From Streptomyces sp. HNM0574 (GTDB lineage: Bacteria; Actinomycetota; Actinomycetes; Streptomycetales; Streptomycetaceae), in contig NZ_JAASAH010000003.1 in assembly GCF_012726235.1 (NCBI RefSeq), positions 186,001 through 250,000 of the forward strand: a stretch of 64,000 bases of DNA, given 5' to 3'. Both the position numbers and the translations under genes were made by a program. The notes under the pieces were generated by a model. It was not told the DNA's origin, made no database searches, and saw only the letters and a program-made list of their open reading frames with translations. Positions 18,404 through 26,468 of this stretch are shown one piece after another. Numbering within the stretch: the stretch's first letter is position 1; the number at the start of each line of letters is the position of its first letter.

Positions 18404-18848
18404 GCGGAACTACCTCTTCGGTACGGGGACGGACCGGGGCCTGCGGCGCGAGGAGGTCGGCTCCACGCGGCGGGCCGGATCGGTCGGTACGAGCGGTGCC
18501 CGTCCGGCCCGGCGATGTGCTCGCCCCGGAACGAGAGCCATGGTTAGGCGGCTTGCGAAGAGGTGGCAAGGATGTGACGTACTACGCTGCTTCGTACGCG
18601 TTTCGTCCGATTTGACATCCGCCCCCTGAACCCGGGGCCGCGACTTCTGCCCCCGGCTACTACTCCCCTTCCGATGTGGCGTGCGCCCTATGGGTGGCGT
18701 CACAGCGGGGCCCCTCCGGAAGGGGGTGGAAAGTGGCGGGGGTCACCTGTGTTCCGGGGAGGTGCGTGCGGCCGGCCGGAGCGGCGCTTCACTGAGGGCG
18801 GAACGTCAAGGGGTGTGCCGGGTGGGAGGGGGCTTCTACCGTGAGGGG
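18404..18848. other. Divergent promoter region, SLT gene and popR
   Basis: A 445-base divergent region. The part near 18560-18620 is the least GC-rich and probably holds the SLT-gene promoter, implying a leader of about 150-200 bases on the minus strand. I looked for a c-di-AMP (ydaO) riboswitch, which precedes some streptomycete cell-wall hydrolase genes; the AGCCGCCTAACC stretch is reminiscent, but the surrounding consensus is absent. Confidence 0.4.
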
Positions 18849-19865
18849 GTGAGCAGTCATGCGTCGGGTGAGGGCCGGGGGTCGCTGCGTCCGGTGGAGG
18901 CGGAGCCGTTGTGGCGGCATCTGGTCGGGGGTGTGCTGCGCCGTGAGCGGCTGGACCAGGGGCGGACGCTGCGGGAAGTGGCGGAGGCCGCCCGGATCTC
19001 GATGCCGTACCTCTCCGAGCTCGAACGCGGCCGCAAGGAAGGCTCCTCCGAGGTGCTGGCCGCCATCGCGCGGGCCCTCGGGTTCGGGCTGACGGGACTG
19101 CTGCTGCGCGTCCAGGCCGAGTTGGAGCGCACCGCACGCCTGCGCGCCGCCGCCACCGACCCGCGCCGCACACGCCGCCCGGGCGCTCCGGCTCCGGGGC
19201 GTACGGGTGCCGGTGTGCGCTCGGGTGCCGGGCAGGGGCGGGTGGAGCGTGACGGGGCGGCGGTCTCGGGTTCCGGGTCGGACCCGGCGTCGGCGTCCGC
19301 TGCGGCTTCGCGGGCCGGTGGGCCGGTGGAGGTGGCGTCGGAGCGGGCCGTGTCGTCGGTGTCGGGGGCGTCGGCCGGGTCGGGTGCGGGGTCCTCGGTT
19401 GTGCCGGGGGCGGGGTCCTCCGTCGGGTCGGCCGCGGGCTCTTCGGTTGCGCCGCCTGCCGGGGCTTCGGTGGTGTCCGGTGCGGGGTCCTCCGTCGGGT
19501 CGGCCGCGGGCTCTTCGGTTGCGCCGCCTGCCGGGGCTTCGGTGGTGTCCGGTGCGGGGTCCTCGGTCGTGCCCGGTGCGGGCGCCTCGGTCGTGCCCGG
19601 GGCGGGCTCCTCGGTCGTCCCGGGTGCAGGCGCCCCGGCAGCCGCAGACGGTGCCTCGTCGCCGACCGCCTCGGAAGTGTCCGCTGTCGAGGGGCGCGTC
19701 GTGCCTCTCGTCGAGGGGCGCACGGTGGCCTCCGGCGCGGCAGCTGTCCCGGCGTCCCTCGTGGTGTCCGTCGTGGCAAGCCCGGGGGCGGTTTCCGTCG
19801 TCGCCAAGCCGATGCCCGCGGTCGCAGCCGAGCTGCGGCGCGGGGACGTACGGCTGGCCGCCTGA
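18849..19865 (+). CDS. popR: PopR/ClgR-like HTH regulator with repetitive tail and LAA C-terminus
   Basis: An estimated 338 residues. An XRE-type helix-turn-helix (about residues 25-80: [28 protein letters not shown]) matches the ClgR/PopR activators of clp genes. A long Ser/Gly/Val/Pro-rich tail includes a perfect 24-residue duplication. The protein ends in Leu-Ala-Ala; in S. lividans PopR two C-terminal Ala act as a ClpP degradation signal. It converges with the clpP3-clpP4 operon, the known PopR target. The GTG at 18849 follows a G-rich stretch; a GTG at 18813 is possible. The repetitive tail makes this longer than I expect for the family. Confidence 0.8.
   Translation: MSSHASGEGRGSLRPVEAEPLWRHLVGGVLRRERLDQGRTLREVAEAARISMPYLSELERGRKEGSSEVLAAIARALGFGLTGLLLRVQAELERTARLRAAATDPRRTRRPGAPAPGRTGAGVRSGAGQGRVERDGAAVSGSGSDPASASAAASRAGGPVEVASERAVSSVSGASAGSGAGSSVVPGAGSSVGSAAGSSVAPPAGASVVSGAGSSVGSAAGSSVAPPAGASVVSGAGSSVVPGAGASVVPGAGSSVVPGAGAPAAADGASSPTASEVSAVEGRVVPLVEGRTVASGAAAVPASLVVSVVASPGAVSVVAKPMPAVAAELRRGDVRLAA
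19410..19553 (+). repeat. Perfect 72-bp tandem duplication inside popR
   Basis: Two adjacent identical 72-base units, followed by a partial third (GCGGGGTCCTCGGTCGTGCC), in phase with the reading frame so each unit adds 24 residues (Gly-Ala-Gly-Ser-Ser-Val-type). The identity at all codon positions points to a recent duplication. Confidence 0.9.
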
Positions 19866-20003
19866 CAGGGCCGAAGGCGGGCGGCCCGCGCCCGGCGGGA
19901 CCGAAAGCACCGGAACGGCTGCCTGACGGCCCCGCGAACATTCAGGTCTCGCCGCCTGGCAGGGCCGAAGAAGCGGCCGGACCGAAGGCACCGGAACGTA
20001 CAG
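19858..20003 (+). repeat. Imperfect direct repeats after popR
   Basis: Two diverged copies of a unit beginning GCCGCCTGRCAGGGCCGAAG and ending CCGAARGCACCGGAACG start at about 19858 (overlapping the popR stop) and 19951. The spacer to the clpP4 stop (20086) holds no gene. Confidence 0.6.
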
Positions 20004-20085
20004 CTGAAGGCCCCGGCCGGCCGCCCGACAAGGCCCCACCACGCGGACCCGGTCACCCCCGTGGACCAGGCCCGCGCGGGGCGGG

Positions 20086-20691
20086 TCAGGGGGCTGAGTT
20101 GCGGCGGCGGGTGACCACCTCGTCGGCGAGGCCGTAGGCGACGGCTTCGGGGGCGGTGAAGATTTTGTCGCGGTCCATGTCGGCGCGGAGGGTCGCGGGG
20201 TCGTGGCCGGTGTGGCGGGCGAGGACCTCCTCGATCTGGGTGCGGATGCGCTGCACCTCCTTGGCCTGGACGCTCAGGTCGGAGATCGTCCCCTGCTGTC
20301 CGCCGCTGACGGGCTGGCCGAGGAGTACCCGCGCGTGTTCGAGGACGAAGCGGCGGCCGGGGTCGCCGCCGGCCAGCAGCACCGCCGCCGTGGAGGCCGC
20401 CTGGCCGACGCAGAAGGTGGAGACGGGGGCCTTCACGTAGCTCATGGCGTCGTAGATGGCCATGAGCGAAGTGACGGAGCCGCCGGGCGAGTTGAGGTAG
20501 ACGGCGATCTCGCGGTCGGGGTTGGCGGCCTCCAGGTGGAGGAGCTGGGCGATGACGACGTTGGCGACGCCGTCGTCGATCTCGGTGCCGAGGAAGACGA
20601 CGCGTTCGGAGAGCAGCCGGCTGAAGATGTCGCTGGCGCGTTCGCCGGTGGTGGTGCGTTCGACGACGGTCGGGATCGTGTACTGGCTCAT
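20086..20691 (-). CDS. clpP4: ClpP4-like protease subunit lacking the catalytic His
   Basis: A 201-residue ClpP-family protein. The hydrophobic core, NSPGGSV and GQAAS (Ser100) motifs and the D-R-D segment (Asp175) are present, but the place of the catalytic His, normally in an I-H-Q-P motif 25 residues after Ser, is Gly125 ([11 protein letters not shown]; codon GGC). It is therefore probably inactive alone and may act in a mixed ring with ClpP3. It starts one base after the clpP3 stop (TGACATG), so the two are co-translated at matched levels. PopR is the expected activator. Confidence 0.92.
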   Translation of the reverse strand: MSQYTIPTVVERTTTGERASDIFSRLLSERVVFLGTEIDDGVANVVIAQLLHLEAANPDREIAVYLNSPGGSVTSLMAIYDAMSYVKAPVSTFCVGQAASTAAVLLAGGDPGRRFVLEHARVLLGQPVSGGQQGTISDLSVQAKEVQRIRTQIEEVLARHTGHDPATLRADMDRDKIFTAPEAVAYGLADEVVTRRRNSAP

Positions 20692-20692
20692 G

Positions 20693-21382
20693 TCAGATCC
20701 CCATCCGTCGCTTGGCGCCCACCGGGCGGACGTCGTCCAGGGACGTGACGACGCGGTCGACCATGCCGTACTCCTTCGCCTGTCCGGCCGTGAACCAGCG
20801 GTCGCGGTCGCCGTCGCGGGAGATCGTCTCCTCGGACTGGCCGGTGTGCTCGGCGGTGAGGCGTTCGATGGTGCGTTTCATGTACTCGTGGTTCTCGGCC
20901 TGGATGGCGATGTCGGCCGCGGCGCCGCCGATGCCCGAGGAGGGCTGGTGCATCATGATCCGCGCGTTGGGCAGCGCGTACCGCTTGCCCGCGGTGCCGA
21001 CGGTGAGCAGGAACTGGCCCATGCTCGCGGCGAACCCCATGACGAGGGTGGAGACGTCGTTGGGGATCAGGCGCATCGTGTCGTAGATCGCCAGCCCCGC
21101 GGTGACGGAACCGCCCGGGCTGTTGATGCACAGGCTGATGTCGCCGCGCGGGTCCTCGGCGGAGAGCAGCAGCAGCTGTGCGCAGACCCGGTTCGCCGAG
21201 GACTCGGTGACCTCCGTGCCGAGCAGCACGATGCGCTGGCCGAGCAGCTGGAAGGCGAGGTGGTCGTCGAAGGGGGACGCGGAGGCGCCGGCGTCGCGCA
21301 TGGTGTACGGCGAGGTCGCGCCGACTGCGGGGCCGGCCGGGCCCGTTCGGGCGGTGCGGCCGGTGAGGGGTGGTGCTGCCAT
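20693..21382 (-). CDS. clpP3: ClpP3-like ATP-dependent protease subunit
   Basis: A 229-residue ClpP protease with the complete triad: Ser120 in GFAASMGQ, His145 in [10 protein letters not shown] and Asp194 in GDRDRWF. A 25-residue N-terminal extension ([12 protein letters not shown]) may be a processed propeptide. First gene of the clpP3-clpP4 operon. In Streptomyces clpP3/clpP4 are backup proteases induced when ClpP1P2 fails to degrade PopR. A pair of direct repeats about 90 bases upstream may be the activator site. Confidence 0.94.
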   Translation of the reverse strand: MAAPPLTGRTARTGPAGPAVGATSPYTMRDAGASASPFDDHLAFQLLGQRIVLLGTEVTESSANRVCAQLLLLSAEDPRGDISLCINSPGGSVTAGLAIYDTMRLIPNDVSTLVMGFAASMGQFLLTVGTAGKRYALPNARIMMHQPSSGIGGAAADIAIQAENHEYMKRTIERLTAEHTGQSEETISRDGDRDRWFTAGQAKEYGMVDRVVTSLDDVRPVGAKRRMGI

Positions 21383-21470
21383 CGGTCCTCCCTGGGTGGG
21401 GACGCGCGGCCCGGCGCCGTGCGTCTTCCTCCACCGTCGTCCGGACGAGGGCGCCGCGTCAGCGATGTCG

Positions 21471-21497
21471 GCCCGCAGCAGATCTGCCCACAGCAGA
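21471..21497 (-). promoter_or_regulatory. Direct repeats upstream of clpP3, candidate PopR site
   Basis: On the minus strand TCTGCTGTGGGC and TCTGCTGCGGGC lie three bases apart (15-base period, one mismatch), 89-115 bases before the clpP3 start. The placement suits an activator site. The link to PopR is inferred from position only. Confidence 0.4.
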
Positions 21498-21567
21498 GCC
21501 CCTGCGGGGAAGGGCGGGCGTCGTAGGGTGCGGCCCGTGACCGGGTGAGCGGGCGGAGGTGGACGCG

Positions 21568-22002
21568 GTGGCGGGTACGTCGGGCAGCGCGGGGGCGTTG
21601 CCGGTGCGGCGGGTGGTGGCCGCGCGGCTGGTGCAGGTGTGGGGCGTGTGCACCGTCGTCGTCTCGGGGTTTCTGACGCTGTTCGGCGTCGTCGGCTGTG
21701 TGCGGCTGGGGTGGGAGCAGCTTCAGGCTCCGGCCGGGGCGGTCAATCTGGGCAACCTCTTCGTCGCCTTCGCCGGGACGCTGGGCTCCCTGGGCGGCCT
21801 GCTGGCCACGGGCTGGCTGGCGCTGCGGGGGCTGCGGCTGCTGGTACGGCACGTCGCCGGCGGCCCGCTGCGGATGTGGATCGGCGCGGGCGGGGGCGGC
21901 TTCCTCGGCGGAGGCGGAGGCGGTCACGGCGGCGGTCACGGCGGCGGGGACGGCGGTGCGGGCTGCGGGGGCGGGGGCGGCGGCTGCGGAGGGGGCTGCT
22001 GA
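21568..22002 (+). CDS. Small membrane protein with Gly/His/Cys-rich tail
   Basis: A 144-residue protein with two membrane segments (about residues 20-45 and 60-90) and a C-terminal tail of roughly 38 residues made almost only of Gly with interspersed His, Asp and three Cys (ending GCGGGC). GGAGG sits eight bases before the GTG at 21568; a GTG three codons earlier overlaps that site and is less likely. Such tails occur in small membrane proteins of actinomycetes and could bind metal. It diverges from clpP3 and ends about 70 bases from the TnpB element. Family not recognised. Confidence 0.75.
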   Translation: MAGTSGSAGALPVRRVVAARLVQVWGVCTVVVSGFLTLFGVVGCVRLGWEQLQAPAGAVNLGNLFVAFAGTLGSLGGLLATGWLALRGLRLLVRHVAGGPLRMWIGAGGGGFLGGGGGGHGGGHGGGDGGAGCGGGGGGCGGGC

Positions 22003-22074
22003 GCGAGAGCCGGACGCGGCTTAACGGGCGCGGGCACGGCGGGAGTTGGACAGCGGCCAGCCGGTCACCGATGG

Positions 22075-23334
22075 TCATGCTTTGACTTCCTCCCGGCCCT
22101 GAAGGACCGGGATCCCCCTCTGCTCCCACACCGGATGGGGCGCGGGTGCGGGTAGCTCTGGGCGGGTTCCTGCTTCTTCGCGCTGTGCCGGGACGGGTCC
22201 CGGTCTTACCTGCGCTCCACAGGCTGATACCGCCAGTCCGGCGGCCTTCGCGACGTTGACGGCCGCGTTGATGTCTCGGTCGAGGACAGCCCCGCACGCT
22301 CCGCACGCCCACGAGCGGACGTGGAGAGGCTTGGGGCCGTCCTTGACGCCACACACGGAGCACACCTGCGAGGTCGGCTCGAACCGGCCGATCCTGTGCA
22401 GGGTGCGGCCGTAGCGTGCGGCCTTGTACTCCAGCATCGCCACGAACTGCGACCAGCCCGCGTCGTGTACGGACTTGGCCAGGCGGGTGCGGGCGAGTCC
22501 GTTGACCGCCAGGTCTTCGACGGCGACCGCTTGGTTCTCGCGGATCAGCTTCGTCGAGAGCTGGTGGTGGAACTCGCGCCGTGCGTCGGCTGCCTTCGCG
22601 TGTGCGCGGGCGACCTTCAGCCGGGCCTTGTCACGGTTGCTGGAGCACTTCTGCTTGCGGGACAGGTCCCGCTGGGCCTTCTTCAGCTTCTTCTCGGCGC
22701 GCCGGAGGAAACGCGGACTGTCGATCTTCGTGCCGTCGGACAGGATCGCGAAGTGCGACAGGCCCAGGTCGATACCGACCTGGCTGCCCGTCTCCGGGAG
22801 CGGGGACTCGTCGGCCTCGACGACAAAGCTCGCGAAGTACCGGCCCGCCGCGTCCTTGATGACGGTCACCGTGGACGGGGCCGAGGGCAGGCGGCGAGAC
22901 CACTTCACCATGACGTCGCCGATCTTCGGGAGACGGAGTTTCCCGCCCGGAGTGATCCGCCAGTTCGCGTTCGCGGTGAAACGGATGGCCTGACGGTTGT
23001 CCTTGCGGGACTTGAACCGGGGAGCGCCCACGCGCGGGCGCTTGCCCTTGAGGCCGTCGAAGAAGTTCCGGTACGCGGTGTCGAGGTCCCGCAGGGACTG
23101 CTGCAACACGACCGACGACACCCCTGCGAGCCATGCCCGCTCGGGAGTCTTCTTCGCTGCGGTAAGCCGCTTGGACAGTTCGCGCGAGGTGACGAACGGC
23201 AGTCCCGCCCTACGGGCGTCTTCGCGGACACACAGTGCGTCGTTGTACACGGCCCGAGCGCATCCGAACGCCCTTGCCAGCGCTGCGCGCTGACCCGGCG
23301 TCGGGTAGACGCGGAACGAGTACCGAAGCTGCAT
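22075..23334 (-). CDS. tnpB: TnpB family RNA-guided nuclease/transposon protein
   Basis: A 419-residue TnpB (OrfB). The N-terminal helix-turn-helix (RYSFRVYPTPGQRAALARAF) is followed by the split RuvC-like nuclease with all three acidic residues: Asp189 (VGIDLGLSHFA), Glu273 (VAVEDLAVNGL) and Asp354 (DRDINAAVN). The zinc finger CSVCG...CGACG (Cys325, 328, 344, 347) lies between the last two. It is full length and undamaged, so it could be an active omegaRNA-guided nuclease. The last two codons (Ala, stop) lie beyond the presumed right end and come from host DNA. Confidence 0.95.
   Translation of the reverse strand: MQLRYSFRVYPTPGQRAALARAFGCARAVYNDALCVREDARRAGLPFVTSRELSKRLTAAKKTPERAWLAGVSSVVLQQSLRDLDTAYRNFFDGLKGKRPRVGAPRFKSRKDNRQAIRFTANANWRITPGGKLRLPKIGDVMVKWSRRLPSAPSTVTVIKDAAGRYFASFVVEADESPLPETGSQVGIDLGLSHFAILSDGTKIDSPRFLRRAEKKLKKAQRDLSRKQKCSSNRDKARLKVARAHAKAADARREFHHQLSTKLIRENQAVAVEDLAVNGLARTRLAKSVHDAGWSQFVAMLEYKAARYGRTLHRIGRFEPTSQVCSVCGVKDGPKPLHVRSWACGACGAVLDRDINAAVNVAKAAGLAVSACGAQVRPGPVPAQREEAGTRPELPAPAPHPVWEQRGIPVLQGREEVKA
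22082..22230 (-). ncRNA. Predicted omegaRNA (right-end RNA) of the TnpB element
   Basis: TnpB proteins use an RNA that starts within the 3' part of tnpB and runs through the right end into flanking DNA, which forms the guide. Here the right end has a GC-rich hairpin (22091-22112) and ends GTCAA at 22082. The guide would be the next 16-20 host bases, starting AGCATGACCATCGG on the minus strand. The 5' boundary given is a guess from family RNA lengths. Confidence 0.4.
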
Positions 23335-23401
23335 GACCGCAGCTTCCCATGGGGCTGTGACACCTCGCCGGGAGTCCAAGCCTGATCTCCGGGCGATGCA
23401 C

Positions 23402-23421
23402 CCCCGCCCTGAAGGACGGGG
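23402..23421 (-). repeat. Left-end hairpin of the TnpB element
   Basis: CCCCGCCCTGAAGGACGGGG on the plus strand forms a stem with loop; it shares its core with the right-end hairpin at 22091-22112 and in the same orientation. Both lie outside the conserved part of tnpB. Confidence 0.65.
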
Positions 23422-23425
23422 CACT

Positions 23426-23494
23426 CTCGCCAAGCACTGCTGTGATGTCGTCGAACGCCTCGTCCCGCTCGCCCGACGCCCGGTGCAGCGCCAT
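23426..23494 (-). pseudogene. 5' fragment of a small gene cut off by the TnpB element
   Basis: On the minus strand an ideal ribosome site (GAGGAGGCGGT) precedes an ATG at 23494 and the reading MALHRASGERDEAFDDITAV, then runs into the element's left end. The frame beyond is element sequence. Past the right end, host DNA reads MTIGDRLAAVQL in one frame, possibly the lost continuation. Function unknown. The rest of 23495-23857 holds no other gene I can support. Confidence 0.3.
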
Positions 23495-23857
23495 ACCGCC
23501 TCCTCGGGCCGGCCCCGTCCGGCTTCCCCGTTCGACCGTAGACAGCCGGGCCGCGGGCCGCAGGTCGAGAGGTGCTCCCCGGGCCCGTGGGCGCCCGCGT
23601 CGCCGCAGGTCACCGCCGTCTCCGGGCGGGCCCCGGTGCGGGAGGGGCGCGGGGCACCCCGTAGCCTGCTGCCGCTCACCCCACGGCGCGAGGAGCCGCG
23701 CCCCCGTACGCGACGGCACGGATCGCCCCCACCCGGGCGCCGGGACGGACGCCGTACACGCACAGGTGCGCCGCGCCCCGGAACCGGTGCGCCGCGTACG
23801 GCACGGGCATGCGTGCGGGCGCGGGCGCTCCCGCGTACCGCGGCGGAGAGAGGGGCC

Positions 23858-25225
23858 ATGGGGAACACAGCGGTGCTGCTGCACACGGCGGGCGCGATCG
23901 TCGGCGTCGTCGTGCTGATTCTGAGGGCGAAGGTGAACCCGGCGCTGGCGCTGGTGCTCGGCTCGGTGTATCTCGGGCTGGCGACGGGGCTGGGTGCCGA
24001 GCGCACCGTGGACACGATCACCCGGGGCTTCGGCGATCTGATGGCCGAGGTCGGGCTGCTCATCGTGTTCGGGGTGCTGCTGGGCTCGCTGCTGTCCGCG
24101 CTCGGCGCGATCGAGAAGCTGGTGGCGACGCTGCTGCGGCTGCTGGGCCCGAAGCGGCTGCCGTACTCGTTCGCGGTGACGGTGGGCACGGTGTTGCAGT
24201 CCATCTTCGCGGACGTGCTGCTGGTGATGACGGCCCCGATCGCGCGCTCGCTGGGCCGCAGGACCGGCCCGCTGGGCACGGCGCGGATGGCGGCGGCGAT
24301 GGCGCTGGGCGTGGAGGTCGGCATCGCGCTGTCGGTGCCGGGCATCGGGGCGCTGGCGCTCGCCGGGCTGCTGGACATCCCGCTGGGCACGATGCTGCTG
24401 TACGGCTTCCCCGTCACGGCCGTCACCATCGTCGTCACCCTGTTCCTCTTCGGCGTGGCCGCCCGCCGCGGCTTCTGGAACCCGGAGCGGGACGAGATAC
24501 CCCGGGAGGCGGCCGCCGAGGAGGCCCCGACGACCGGCGCCGGCACGGAAGTTGACGCGCCGGACGCCGCGGCACCGGACGGTCCCCCGCTCGCCCTGTC
24601 GCTGGCCCCGCTGCTGCTGGCGCTGGTGCTGATCGCGGGCGGCGCGTTCGCCGAGGTCGGGGGCTGGGACTCGCCGGTGGTGACGTTCCTGGGCAACCCG
24701 GTGATCGGGCTGCTGCTGGGGCTGGTCGGCGCCTGTCTGGTGGCGCGCCGGCAGCTGCCGGACGGGGCCGTGGGCGAGGCGTTCGGGCAGGCGTTCCGGA
24801 CGAGCGGGCAGATCCTGGTGCTCACCGGGGTCGGCGGCTCGCTGGCCGCCGTGGTGGAGAAGGCGGGCCTGGGCGACATCGTCAAGGAGTCGTTCTCGGC
24901 GAGCACATGGGCGCCGCTGGCGCTGGTGTGGCTGATCGCCGCGCTGCTGCACATGGCGATCGGTTCGGTGACGACGTCGGCGATCACGGCGGCGGGCATC
25001 CTGGCGCCGGTCGCGCCCGCGCTGGACGTGCAGCCGGTGTTCATCGCGCTGGCGGCGGGGGCCGGTTCGCTGTTCGCCATCCACGCGACGAGCAACACCT
25101 TCTGGCTGCTGCAGACGCTGCTCGGGCAGACCACCCGGGGCACGCTGAAGACCTGCACGGTCACCGTCTCGGCCGCCTCGGTGGTCGCGCTGCTGCTCGT
25201 CCAGTCCATCTCCCTGATCCTCTGA
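23858..25225 (+). CDS. GntP-family permease (gluconate/organic acid:H+ symporter type)
   Basis: A 455-residue integral membrane protein with about 12 membrane segments, a charged central loop (about 210-245) and family motifs such as ALVLGSVYLGLATGL near the N-terminus, QSIFADVLLVMTAPIA, GSVTTSAITAAGILAP and the C-terminal HATSNTFWLLQTLLG. These match the GntP family of proton-driven importers of gluconate and related acids. GAGAGAGGGG precedes the ATG. No gluconate kinase or sugar-acid catabolic gene is adjacent, so the substrate cannot be named. Confidence 0.88.
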   Translation: MGNTAVLLHTAGAIVGVVVLILRAKVNPALALVLGSVYLGLATGLGAERTVDTITRGFGDLMAEVGLLIVFGVLLGSLLSALGAIEKLVATLLRLLGPKRLPYSFAVTVGTVLQSIFADVLLVMTAPIARSLGRRTGPLGTARMAAAMALGVEVGIALSVPGIGALALAGLLDIPLGTMLLYGFPVTAVTIVVTLFLFGVAARRGFWNPERDEIPREAAAEEAPTTGAGTEVDAPDAAAPDGPPLALSLAPLLLALVLIAGGAFAEVGGWDSPVVTFLGNPVIGLLLGLVGACLVARRQLPDGAVGEAFGQAFRTSGQILVLTGVGGSLAAVVEKAGLGDIVKESFSASTWAPLALVWLIAALLHMAIGSVTTSAITAAGILAPVAPALDVQPVFIALAAGAGSLFAIHATSNTFWLLQTLLGQTTRGTLKTCTVTVSAASVVALLLVQSISLIL

Positions 25226-25235
25226 AGGCGGCCCG

Positions 25236-25258
25236 ACTCCCCTGCTTCAGGCGGGAGT
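25236..25258 (+). terminator. Hairpin after the GntP-like gene
   Basis: ACTCCC...GGGAGT with an inner CTG/CAG forms a hairpin 11 bases after the stop. It is followed by TTGAGGCCGTCAAC, so it also resembles the right end of the nearby TnpB element (hairpin then GTCAA). It is either a terminator or a relic of such an end. Confidence 0.45.
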
Positions 25259-25372
25259 TGAGGCCGTCAACAAGTCCTGCGCAAGGGATTGACGGTGCTA
25301 CTGACGCGGAGTCTCATAAGAGCGAACGGCAGACGTGCCCGCCGGCGACCCCGACGAAGAGGTGCCTGACGC

Positions 25373-26320
25373 ATGACGACCGCTCCAGACATCGCCCCCG
25401 CGGAACACGAGGTGCTCCGGGACGCCCTCGGGCTCCTCAAGGACCGGGAGAAGGTCGCCGAACGCCTGCTGGCCTCCTCCCGGAAGCACTCCTTCGACCC
25501 GGACACCGAACTCGACTGGGACGCGCCCTTCGAGGAGGGCAAGTGGTTCTGGCCGCCGGAGCTCGTCTCCCTCTACGGCACCCCGCTGTGGAAGCGGATG
25601 TCCGAGGAGCAGCGGATGGACCTGGCCCGGCACGAGGCGGCGTCCATCGCCTCGCTCGGCATCTGGTTCGAGATCATCCTGATGCAGCTGCTCGTGCGGC
25701 ACATCTACGACAAGTCGCTGACCAGCAACCACGTCCGGTACGCGCTCACCGAGATCGCCGACGAGTGCCGCCACTCGATGATGTTCGCGCGGCTGATCAA
25801 GCAGGGCGGCGCCCCGGCGTACCCCGTCTCGCGCACCCAGCACAATCTGGCCCGGGCCCTCAAGACCATCTCCACGACGCCGGGTTCGTTCACCGCCACG
25901 CTGCTCGGCGAGGAGATCCTGGACTGGATGCAGCGGCTGACCTTCCCGGACGAACGCATCCAGCCGCTGGTCCGCGGCGTGACCCGGATCCACGTCGTCG
26001 AGGAGGCGCGGCACGTGCGCTACGCGCGCGAGGAGCTGCGCCGCCAGATGGTCTCCTGCCCGCGCTGGGAGGCCGAGTTGACGCGGATCAGCTCCGGCGA
26101 GGCGTCCCGCGTCTTCGTGCAGGCCTTCATCAACCCCGAGGTGTACACCAACGTCGGGCTCGACCGGCGGGAGGCGCTCGCGCAGGTGAAGGCCAGCGGC
26201 CACCGCCGCGAGGTGATGCAGAACGGCGCCCGGCGGCTGACCGACTTCCTCGACGAGATCGGCGTACTGCGCGGCGTGGGGCGCACGTTGTGGGTCAGCT
26301 CGGGCCTGCTCGCGAAGTAG
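25373..26320 (+). CDS. AurF-like diiron oxygenase family protein
   Basis: A 315-residue helical protein with the two iron-ligand signatures of diiron oxygenases: an isolated Glu around residue 100 (WFEIILMQ), EIADECRHSMMF (E127...E131, H134) and EEILDWMQ then VVEEARHVRYAREEL. The spacing fits the AurF/p-aminobenzoate N-oxygenase family rather than ferritins or class I ribonucleotide reductase. Characterised members oxidise arylamines to nitro compounds using O2. No biosynthetic gene cluster is near, so a substrate cannot be assigned. A good GAGGTG site precedes the ATG. A TetR gene follows in the same direction. Confidence 0.88.
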   Translation: MTTAPDIAPAEHEVLRDALGLLKDREKVAERLLASSRKHSFDPDTELDWDAPFEEGKWFWPPELVSLYGTPLWKRMSEEQRMDLARHEAASIASLGIWFEIILMQLLVRHIYDKSLTSNHVRYALTEIADECRHSMMFARLIKQGGAPAYPVSRTQHNLARALKTISTTPGSFTATLLGEEILDWMQRLTFPDERIQPLVRGVTRIHVVEEARHVRYAREELRRQMVSCPRWEAELTRISSGEASRVFVQAFINPEVYTNVGLDRREALAQVKASGHRREVMQNGARRLTDFLDEIGVLRGVGRTLWVSSGLLAK

Positions 26321-26450
26321 CACGGGCACTTCAGGCCACAGGTTCCGGCCGCGTACGGGCCACCGCTCGGGCCCCGGCGCACGCGGGGGCGGAAACCGGC
26401 CACGTGCGCCCGCGCACCCGCTCGGTCACCCCCGCGCCGCCCGGACCAGG

Positions 26451-26461
26451 AGCGTTACGCT
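26451..26461. promoter_or_regulatory. Palindrome over the tetR promoter
   Basis: Perfect palindrome AGCGT-T-ACGCT ending seven bases before the tetR ATG; its right half doubles as a -10-like TACGCT. This position suits autorepression of a leaderless transcript. Binding is inferred. Confidence 0.45.
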
Positions 26462-26468
26462 GCACGTC

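Larger units (their letters stand above)
22082..23430 (-). mobile_element. Solo TnpB insertion element (IS605/IS1341 type)
   Basis: A single tnpB without tnpA, bounded by subterminal hairpins of the same core (CCTTCAGGGC within a GC stem) at 22091-22112 and 23402-23421. The right end reads GGGAGGAAGTCAA and then host DNA. No terminal inverted repeats or target duplication are expected for this family. The left end is only approximate. Without TnpA the element would need help in trans to move. Confidence 0.75.

Noticed and set aside
18404..18700. A c-di-AMP (ydaO) riboswitch upstream of the SLT gene
   Set aside because: A stretch AGCCGCCTAACC recalls the 3' part of the motif, but the rest of the conserved core is absent.
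19410..19560. Possible CRISPR or satellite array from the tandem units near popR
   Set aside because: Only two full units with no spacers, in frame inside a protein-coding gene.
22072..23430. A complete IS200/IS605 element with tnpA
   Set aside because: No Y1 transposase (HUH) gene is present in or near the element; only tnpB is found.
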